A stretch of 64,000 nucleotides of DNA from Hellea sp964472905 (GTDB lineage: Bacteria; Pseudomonadota; Alphaproteobacteria; Caulobacterales; Maricaulaceae), in NCBI GenBank assembly GCA_964472905.1, contig CAYYMI010000004.1, forward strand, positions 1 through 64,000, written 5' to 3'. Numbering within the stretch: position 1 is the first letter of the stretch; every line of letters begins with the position of its first letter. Of the stretch, positions 58,801 to 64,000 are shown one piece after another. The position numbers were made by a program, and so were the translations under genes. The notes beneath the pieces are model-generated. The model was not told where the DNA came from. It saw only the letters and a list, made by a program, of their open reading frames with translations, and did not search any database.

Positions 58801-59747
58801 TCTGTAGAGCCGTCCGCGTTAATTCGAATGGTTTCTTTGACTGTTTCAAAGACAGGCGGAATTTTGATGAGTTCTTTGCTTGCTTGTCGAACGACAATCA
58901 TTTCTGATGATGTTTCATATTGGGGCGGTACAACGACTTTGGCAAAACTTTCCGTTCTACCTTTCGCCGCATCTTCTGATGTAAGCGGAACTTGACGCCA
59001 TTCTCTCCGCTCAACCTGTGTATCAGCACGTTTAGTAACGGGTTCCATAAGGGCAGGTTGAACACGTTCTTCAACACGGCCCGGCGTTTTCAAAACCTGG
59101 CGTTCTATAACCACAACGTTGGATGGCGTCTCAACCGTGCTAGCTTTACTAGCCTCTAACGCAGGTGGTTTTATCTTGGTGTCTTGAGGAGGAGTAACTT
59201 TGTTCTCAACAACTGGCGCCGTTTCAGCTACAGACAGTTCCTGTGTGATAGCCTCATTAGCCTTAACCGTAGGCATCTGTTTTGCAGGCGCAGTAACAGA
59301 AGGTTGCTCCACAGCAGCCACTTCATCCGTGATATCTGTCGTAGAGACCGTCGACGGTGTTGATTTAGCCAGCTGATCTTCAATCGATAAATCCGACATA
59401 TTAGGCATTATAACCATGCCCGCGAACAGCGCCGCCATGCAGCTGCCTGCCAGCATCATGGTTCTGGGTTTAAAGGTGAAAATATTATTGATCTTTGCCA
59501 TCATATCGCTCCCGAAGGTCTGCACAGATCCAGTATCTGTGATCTGACCTGTAGGACGCGGCGCATCCGCCAATCCTTGGGCGGCTTCGATATTTTCTTC
59601 GGATTTCACGGTGATCTCGGCCGTTTCAGAGCCAAATTCCAAATCAAAAGCCGCCATAGCCGCGGCCATGCCCTCTTTGCGAGAGGCCATAGAAGGCTGA
59701 ATATTTTGCATTTCTGCCGCTAATTTTTCTAGTTCATCATCACTCAT
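55887..59747 (-). CDS. Giant VWA (YfbK-like) protein with long repeat region, partner of an ECF sigma factor
   Basis: 1286 residues; ordinary YfbK-type proteins are about half this size. The cytoplasmic N-terminus (1-90) and one membrane helix (about 95-113) are followed by a 600-residue stretch of degenerate repeats, core YETVTETxVVxPAS and VVKTPAxxxERVxP, rich in Thr, Val, Pro and Lys. Then come a VWA N-terminal block (FSVDVDTASYSFMR), the VWA domain with MIDAS DVSGSM (about 931-936) and the YfbK C-terminal domain (DIMRAA-like DDMRFAAAVAAVGQKLR). It overlaps the sigma gene by 4 bp. It probably senses or binds in the periplasm; signalling to the sigma factor is inferred. Confidence 0.85.
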   Translation of the reverse strand: MSDDELEKLAAEMQNIQPSMASRKEGMAAAMAAFDLEFGSETAEITVKSEENIEAAQGLADAPRPTGQITDTGSVQTFGSDMMAKINNIFTFKPRTMMLAGSCMAALFAGMVIMPNMSDLSIEDQLAKSTPSTVSTTDITDEVAAVEQPSVTAPAKQMPTVKANEAITQELSVAETAPVVENKVTPPQDTKIKPPALEASKASTVETPSNVVVIERQVLKTPGRVEERVQPALMEPVTKRADTQVERREWRQVPLTSEDAAKGRTESFAKVVVPPQYETSSEMIVVRQASKELIKIPPVFETVKETIRINADGSTDILSSETVPTKEAAPTSHNPRARTLTDKVEAKDTVKEPVQSPTGIVAEAVQPPSHKSGITAPQQNRVSTNPAGQFTVFNGISNQVVQSTQTQVSQTGEILARVQIPAKYKTVTKEVLVAPARKVERHVPAVTKDITVKLANEDGTFREETKSIVLKEAFTDFDVIPPVYETRSERVLVAPARQEWKPGSQAINGVPAPVVAVTPTPASEVTSVPAAVTTPKPKAPSIPVSPLSAPAPVTTLLAEAPAFKDIQKIKGFTLEAAPPEFETVTETIVVQPQSVEYETVPATYENYTESVVVQEASTELVTIPAEYEWVEGDIDGTSVEYVTKPAEYETVTETVVVQPASVEYVTPPKAYETVTETIVVQPQYLAPDGSVVPAVTQELSRRVVKTPASSQERVIPAITKEVTRRVVKTPATLVERVVPYEKKDGKTRVVKTPAKTVERVVPNIAKQETRRRIRQPAGTQEKVIPGVTKEVQVKKLVRPQTFYLRNEDGKVVREFASLDEFEQYKSNLPTPVQEKPVSTFSVDVDTASYSFMRASINRGKLPPRDSIRLEELINYFPYDYEAPKSADEPFKANVTVTPTPWNADTKLMHIGIKGYVPPANEKPRSNLVFLIDVSGSMKDAKKLPLLVNSFKLLLGTLDANDTVSIVTYSATVNTALEPTRANEKDKIHDVLNSLSANGGTAGAAGLQLAYAKAEESFDEEGVNRVILATDGDFNIGFSSPEEMKTFIEEKRETGIFLSVLGFGMGNYKDNRMQALAQNGNGVAAYIDTLAEANKVLANEAGSALITIAKDVKIQVEFNPDTISEYRLIGYETRALNRQDFNNDKVDAGEIGAGHSVTAIYELTPAGSQAITNDPLRYVTERLEQTTGSDEFAFVKIRHKLPNADKSTLQTFPIGKGHERRLRQASDDMRFAAAVAAVGQKLRGNAAVDDFSYQDAIKLAKRSRGEDENGYRNEFIQLVRLIDSLEK
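57200..59150 (-). repeat. Degenerate peptide repeats inside the VWA protein gene
   Basis: The coding DNA of roughly residues 200-850 carries at least eight copies of a [I/P]P-x-[YF]E-T-V-T-E-x-[IV]-VV-x-PAS unit and at least four of VVKTPAxxxERVxP with spacer text that differs. At the DNA level the copies are diverged, so this is old repeat expansion and not a recent tandem array. Boundaries are approximate. Confidence 0.7.
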
Positions 59748-60307
59748 GCCAAGGCCTCCTTTCCTAATCCGTTATCATTTGAGGCTAATGATTTTAGCCG
59801 TTTTCTAATTTCGCTCATGCGCCAAGCTACTGTGCCTTCGGCGACCCCTAAAACATCTGCCGCTTGGGCAAAATTCATCTCTTCGCCTAAGGTGAGCGCC
59901 GCCGTTTCGCGCAGATCATCCGAAAGGGTTTCCAGCGCGGCATGTAGCCATGAAAGACGTTTTTGCGTATCCGCGCTCTCGGCCCGCAATAAGGTTTCTA
60001 TTTCCGCATATCCCGCCACGGTTCGGGCCTGAGTGGCCGAGCGGCGTAGCGAGTCTTTGGCTGCATTGAGCGCTATACGGTGAAGCCAGCTGGTTAATTT
60101 AGCATCAGCGCGCCATGATTTGAGTTTTTTCGGCAGCGCCGCCCATATCTCTTGGGTTATATCCTCAGCATCGCTTTGATCGCGCAACACACTATAAACA
60201 ACGCGAAAGACACGGTCATAATGACGGTCGAGCAAAAGACGAAAGGCAGCGGCATCCCCCGATGCCGCGCCTAACGCCAGCTCTTGATCATTATCTGTTT
60301 TAATCAT
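59744..60307 (-). CDS. ECF-type RNA polymerase sigma factor
   Basis: 187 residues. Region 2 (about 22-95) has LLDRHYDRVFRVVYSVLRDQSDAEDITQEIW and LTSWLHRIALNAAKDSLRR. Region 4 (about 120-175) has LRETAALTLGEEMNFAQAADVLGVAEGTVAWRMSEIRKRL. Directs RNA polymerase to alternative promoters. Its stop overlaps the VWA gene start by 4 bp (ATGA), so the two are co-translated; the VWA protein with its cytoplasmic N-terminus occupies the place of an anti-sigma factor. Confidence 0.92.
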   Translation of the reverse strand: MIKTDNDQELALGAASGDAAAFRLLLDRHYDRVFRVVYSVLRDQSDAEDITQEIWAALPKKLKSWRADAKLTSWLHRIALNAAKDSLRRSATQARTVAGYAEIETLLRAESADTQKRLSWLHAALETLSDDLRETAALTLGEEMNFAQAADVLGVAEGTVAWRMSEIRKRLKSLASNDNGLGKEALA

Positions 60308-60462
60308 TTCACCTGTAAGACGTATCTAAATCGGCAATCCTTGGAATTATTTTATATTTTTTTCATTTAGTCTTATTCGAGCTTAACACAGACAAACATA
60401 ATGGCCTTTGCGCTTTGACGATTAATCTGATTGTCACCATGACAAACCTCGCTCAATTTTAG

Positions 60463-60996
60463 CTATAGATTACCAATTTTGACCATGACTTCATCAAGGC
60501 GCCGGATGGTTTGCGTTTCTTGATCTATACCCATTTCAAGGGCCATGAGTTTTCCCTTTTGGGTTAAATCGAGCTCTTTGCCGTCATAATAACGTTCTTT
60601 AATCCGGTAATATTTTACGAGCTTCGTTTGATGTTGTTCTATCCGGATGGAGAGTTGATCTTTAAGGGCCGCAATATCAATATTTTCAAGCGCATAGAAT
60701 TTGACTAACATTTCATCTTTAAGCGAGGGATGTTTAGCTGGTTTTTTAGACCAAGCCCGTAAAGCTCTTTTACCCGTAGGTGTTATCGTATGTATAATAC
60801 GATTGGGCTTACCGTCTTGGCTGACCTCATCGCTAGTCACATAACCTTTTTCGCGCAGACGGCCAAGCTCGCGGTAAATCTGTTGATGCGAAGCGCGCCA
60901 GAAAAATCCGATCGAGGCATCAAAATTTTTGGCCAGATCATAGCCGCTCATGGGCCGCTCTGTAAGACAAACTAATATCGCTTCGGCGAGTGCCAT
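60463..60996 (-). CDS. PadR-family transcriptional regulator
   Basis: 177 residues. The N-terminal winged helix ALAEAILVCLTERPMSGYDLAKNFD with YRELGRLREKGYVTSDEV is the PadR signature. The C-terminal Vir_act-type helices (about 95-177) provide dimerisation. AGAGGA lies in front of the ATG. It is divergent from the SDR-DUF2855-crotonase cluster starting at 61076 and probably represses it; this is a positional inference. Confidence 0.9.
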   Translation of the reverse strand: MALAEAILVCLTERPMSGYDLAKNFDASIGFFWRASHQQIYRELGRLREKGYVTSDEVSQDGKPNRIIHTITPTGKRALRAWSKKPAKHPSLKDEMLVKFYALENIDIAALKDQLSIRIEQHQTKLVKYYRIKERYYDGKELDLTQKGKLMALEMGIDQETQTIRRLDEVMVKIGNL

Positions 60997-61075
60997 AAAA
61001 TCCTCTTAAGACGAACCTTGTATCTATGCAAATAGTTGCATATTAATCCCTTCGAACTAGACAACAGGATTTTCA

Positions 61076-61957
61076 ATGTCACTTCAAGGTAAAACTATCT
61101 TCATGTCGGGAGGCTCTCGCGGTATAGGGCTTGCTATCGCCAAACGATGCGCGCGTGACGGGGCCAATATCGCCATTGCCGCCAAAACGGCCGAACCTCA
61201 TCCCAAACTTGAAGGGACGATATATACAGCAGCCAAAGAGATTGAAGCAGCAGGAGGACAAGCCCTGCCTCTTGTTTGTGATATCAGGGACGAGCGGGCT
61301 GTGGATAAAGCTGTGGATGCTTGTGTGGATAAGTATGGCGGCATTGATATCTGTATCAATAATGCCAGCGCTGTTTCGCCAACCCCAACGATGTCTACGC
61401 CCATGAAAAGATATGATTTAATGAATCAGGTCAATGCCCGTGGTACCTTCATGCTAAGTCAGAAATGTTATCCACATCTGAAAAAGGGGGATAACTCTCA
61501 CATCGTCAATATAGCTCCGCCCCTTGATATGTCCGCGCGCTGGTTTCGAAATCACACCGCTTATACCATGGCCAAATATGGAATGAGCATGTGCACGCTC
61601 GGTATGGCCGAAGAATTTCGTAAAGACGGGATTGCGGTTAATTCCCTTTGGCCGATGACATCCATTGATACCGCCGCTGTGCGTAATGTTCTAGGCGGAG
61701 ACTCTATGGCCAAGATGAGCCGCAGCCCCGACATCATGGCAGATGCCGCTTATCTGTTGGTCAATCAAAACGCCCGCGATTATACGGGTCAATTTGTCAT
61801 TGATGAATTTATCCTCTCTTCCGCAGGCGAGACGGACTTCAAGCAATATAATCAACCCGGATATGACGGCCCCCTAGCCGCTGACTTCTTTATTCCAAGT
61901 GATTGGGTCGCAAAGTCAAAATCCAATGTGATGGAACATCCCGGATATAAGGCGTAA
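61076..61957 (+). CDS. Short-chain dehydrogenase, HSDL2-like
   Basis: 293 residues. The cofactor loop is SGGSRGIGLAIAKRCARDG. The IAAKTAEPHPKLEGTIYTAAKEIEAAGG insert is characteristic of the HSDL2-like branch. NNAS replaces NNAG, and YTMAK supplies Tyr and Lys. The usual C-terminal SCP2 domain of animal HSDL2 is absent. Probably acts on a hydroxy- or oxo-acyl or alicyclic compound. First gene of a cluster of four with 0-11 bp gaps. Confidence 0.88.
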   Translation: MSLQGKTIFMSGGSRGIGLAIAKRCARDGANIAIAAKTAEPHPKLEGTIYTAAKEIEAAGGQALPLVCDIRDERAVDKAVDACVDKYGGIDICINNASAVSPTPTMSTPMKRYDLMNQVNARGTFMLSQKCYPHLKKGDNSHIVNIAPPLDMSARWFRNHTAYTMAKYGMSMCTLGMAEEFRKDGIAVNSLWPMTSIDTAAVRNVLGGDSMAKMSRSPDIMADAAYLLVNQNARDYTGQFVIDEFILSSAGETDFKQYNQPGYDGPLAADFFIPSDWVAKSKSNVMEHPGYKA

Positions 61958-61960
61958 ACT

Positions 61961-62377
61961 ATGAGTACTCTTAATGCCCTCGACCCCACACCAGAACAAA
62001 TCAAAGCCTTTCTCGCCCATAAAAAAGCGGGTGAACCCGTTTACATGCTCAACCTTTTAAAATTCAAAGACCGCGCAACCTATAAAGACGGTGAAGATAT
62101 TTCAGGGCGAGACGCTTATGCGCGATATGCCAAGGCTCTTAGCGCTATGGTCAAAGACCAAGAAGGATTTGGAGCCATATTTGGCGGCTCCGCCAATGCT
62201 TGGTTGATTGGGCAGGGTGAAGGCGAATGGGACGCTGTCGGAATTTTCACCTATCCCGATGCCAAGACCATGTTCGCAACGGTGAGTTCAGATGAATACC
62301 GGAAAATTCACAAACATCGCCGCGCGGGCCTTGCTGGGCAATTACTGATTTGCTGCGATAATGAAGGGGTGTTTTAA
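61961..62377 (+). CDS. DUF1330 protein
   Basis: 138 residues with KAGEPVYMLNLLKFKDRATY and GRDAYARYAKALSAMV, the DUF1330 pattern (dimeric alpha/beta-barrel-like fold). No catalytic function is known for the family. It begins 3 bp after the SDR and ends exactly where the next gene starts. Confidence 0.85.
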   Translation: MSTLNALDPTPEQIKAFLAHKKAGEPVYMLNLLKFKDRATYKDGEDISGRDAYARYAKALSAMVKDQEGFGAIFGGSANAWLIGQGEGEWDAVGIFTYPDAKTMFATVSSDEYRKIHKHRRAGLAGQLLICCDNEGVF

Positions 62378-63463
62378 ATGAGCCAAACGCTGCTTGTAAA
62401 CCGTACGGATTTTTCCGATGTTGCTCTTGTCTCGGTCGATGATGGCGAGCTGCAAGAGGGTTTTATCCGCACGAAAGTCGGGCCTTGGGCGCTCACGGCC
62501 AATAATATCACCTATATGGTGACAGGCGACATGATTGGATATTGGCATTTTTTCGAGCCCAAACATTACGGTATCGACATGGCCGGGTTTGGACGTATGC
62601 CGGTTTGGGGCTATGCCGAAGTCACGGAGTCAAAATGCGCAGATATCCCGAAGGGCACGCTGATTTATGGCTTCTTGCCCGTCGCGCAATCTTTGGACAT
62701 GAAACCGACAAAATTGACTCCAATCGGATTTCAAGACGGCAATGCTCACCGTACAGAATTACATCCCGTTTATAATGGCTACACATTTGTGGATAAAGAC
62801 CCGAGCTTTGCGGAACATCGCAAGCTTCAACCCGTTCTGCGGCCTCTTTTTACCACCAGTTTTTTAATTGATGATTTTCTCGCGGATGAAAATTTCTTTG
62901 GCGCTGAGCAAGTCCTCCTTCTCTCCGCCTCATCTAAAACGGCGATGGGCACAGCGTTTTGCCTTAAACAGCGCGGCGACATTAAAGTCACAGGCCTGAC
63001 CTCGGAAGGCAATAAAGCTTTTACTGAAAAGACGCGCTTTTATGATGAAGTTTATACCTATGACAGCGTCTCAGATATGAACCCTGATATAAAAACTGTG
63101 GTTGTCGATATGGCGGGCAACGGAACCGTCATGAATAATGTCTATGATCATTTTGAAGAAAACATTGTCTATAATTGCATGGTCGGAAAATCGCACTGGC
63201 AAGGCGCAGCCCCGACAACGCCCAAGCTTGGCGCGCCGGCTAAAATGTTCTTTGCACCTGACCGCGTAAAATTACGGATGAAGGATTGGGGTGGACAGGG
63301 CTTTGCAAAAAACCTTGCTGCGCGTTGGCTGCCCTTTTGTGAGACCGCCAAAGACTGGCTGGATATTGAAACCTCACATGACGTGACGGACCTTTTAAAA
63401 ACCTATAAGGATTTCCTTGATGGTAAGGCTAGCCCTGCCAAAGGCTATCTTTTTAAACTCTAG
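62378..63463 (+). CDS. DUF2855 protein (MDR-like)
   Basis: 361 residues. LVNRTDFSDVALV, FIRTKVGPWALTANNITYMVTGDMIGYWHFF and FGRMPVWGYAEV define DUF2855. The middle part (VLLLSASSKTAMGTAFCLK) resembles the cofactor-binding half of medium-chain dehydrogenases, and the N-terminal half their substrate domain, but zinc ligands are not evident. It may be an oxidoreductase acting on an acyl-CoA intermediate. It abuts the DUF1330 gene (0 bp). Confidence 0.87.
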   Translation: MSQTLLVNRTDFSDVALVSVDDGELQEGFIRTKVGPWALTANNITYMVTGDMIGYWHFFEPKHYGIDMAGFGRMPVWGYAEVTESKCADIPKGTLIYGFLPVAQSLDMKPTKLTPIGFQDGNAHRTELHPVYNGYTFVDKDPSFAEHRKLQPVLRPLFTTSFLIDDFLADENFFGAEQVLLLSASSKTAMGTAFCLKQRGDIKVTGLTSEGNKAFTEKTRFYDEVYTYDSVSDMNPDIKTVVVDMAGNGTVMNNVYDHFEENIVYNCMVGKSHWQGAAPTTPKLGAPAKMFFAPDRVKLRMKDWGGQGFAKNLAARWLPFCETAKDWLDIETSHDVTDLLKTYKDFLDGKASPAKGYLFKL

Positions 63464-63474
63464 GAGAGCTTACC

Positions 63475-64000
63475 ATGAGCTATAAATGTTTTGACGTCTC
63501 AATAGAGAATAATATTGCCCATATTGTACTCTCACGCCCCGAGAAGCGTAATGCTATGTCCGTGGAGTTTTGGAAAGAGCTTCCAGCAATCATCCGCGAT
63601 ATTGATGATGGTTCAAAAGCGCGGGTTATTGTTATATCCTCAACAGGCCCAGTCTTTTCAGCTGGGATTGATGTGGGAATGTTCAGTAGCGATATCGGCG
63701 CGATTAGTGATAAAAACGATCCTGCTTATGGCGCGCATTTTTACAATAATAGCGTCACGCCATTGCAAGATAGTTTTAACGCGATTGAGGAGTGCCGTAT
63801 CCCCGTCATCGCCGCCATTCAAGGCGGGTGCTATGGCGGCGGCGTTGATCTGATTACCGCCTGCGATATGCGCTACGGGACGGATGATAGCTTCATAACC
63901 ATATTTGAGATCAATGTTGGCATGACCGCAGATGTTGGAACTTTCCCGCGTATCTTAAACCATATGCCCGAAGGTGTGGTGAGAGAACTTGCCTATACGG
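63475..64000 (+). CDS. Enoyl-CoA hydratase/isomerase family protein, 5' part, cut by window edge
   Basis: 175 residues from ATG 63475 (after TAGGAGAGC) to the window end, uninterrupted. Crotonase-fold motifs are LSRPEKRNAM, FSAGIDVGMFSS (oxyanion-hole strand 1), AIQGGCYGGGVDLITACDMRYG (oxyanion-hole 2) and FEINVGMTADVGTFPRI. The Asp-Val and Asp in the MTADVG region resemble dienoyl-CoA isomerases (ECH1-like) more than hydratases. Last visible gene of the cluster, 11 bp after DUF2855. Confidence 0.88.
   Translation, partial: MSYKCFDVSIENNIAHIVLSRPEKRNAMSVEFWKELPAIIRDIDDGSKARVIVISSTGPVFSAGIDVGMFSSDIGAISDKNDPAYGAHFYNNSVTPLQDSFNAIEECRIPVIAAIQGGCYGGGVDLITACDMRYGTDDSFITIFEINVGMTADVGTFPRILNHMPEGVVRELAYT

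Overview
The window reads as chromosomal DNA of a moderate-GC alphaproteobacterium, most plausibly a stalked or pilus-bearing marine type (Caulobacterales/Maricaulales/Hyphomonadaceae-like). The grounds are a Caulobacter-style flp-cpaABCDEF Tad pilus locus, a CpdR-type cell-cycle response regulator next to an N-formylglutamate amidohydrolase and tRNA-Val, an ETF-ubiquinone oxidoreductase, a DUF6481 protein and HisN-type histidinol phosphatase. The genus cannot be fixed from the sequence alone.

Layout. 1-6.6 kb (minus strand): Tad pilus operon, read pilin, second pilin, cpaA, cpaB, cpaC, cpaD, cpaE, cpaF (cut by the window edge). 6.9-8.9 kb (plus): three more pilus genes (secretin N-domain-like protein and two TadE/TadG-like pseudopilins). 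8.9-13.4 kb: tyrosine phosphatase, class I ribonucleotide reductase beta subunit, and a kdsD-kdsB-histidine phosphatase operon for the LPS sugar KDO. 13.4-20.3 kb: accessory block with NTF2-like proteins, a methyltransferase and two short-chain dehydrogenases, interrupted by a complete mobile element. 20.3-34.8 kb: glutaredoxin, YegP, UbiE, TonB-dependent siderophore receptor, alkyl sulfatase, HisN, XRE regulator, CpdR, tRNA-Val, an orphan secreted helical protein, Mrp and a cell-wall hydrolase. 34.9-50.9 kb: mostly housekeeping (PPDK, GlyRS, polyprenyl synthase, IspE, ETF-QO, RimK-like ligase, uracil-DNA glycosylase, EamA transporter). 50.9-60.3 kb: WecG/TagA glycosyltransferase, a MinD-like protein without a P-loop, an AraC regulator, an Atm1-type ABC exporter, and an ECF sigma factor overlapping a giant repeat-rich VWA protein. 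60.4-64 kb: PadR regulator and an SDR-DUF1330-DUF2855-crotonase cluster running off the end.

The best candidate for something new is the mobile element at 16073-18669. It is an IS1595/ISXO2-type insertion sequence with 25-bp imperfect terminal inverted repeats (20 of 25 identical) and an exact 8-bp target duplication (ATATTTTT). Inside it, downstream of the transposase, it carries a DUF433 antitoxin-like gene, an overlapping PIN-like toxin-like gene and a 46-codon third gene: an insertion sequence that apparently travels with its own addiction module. Secondary items are the ECF sigma/VWA repeat protein pair, the P-loop-less MinD homologue, nested direct repeats in front of the AraC gene, paired dyads in front of the pilin, and an unassigned secreted helical protein.
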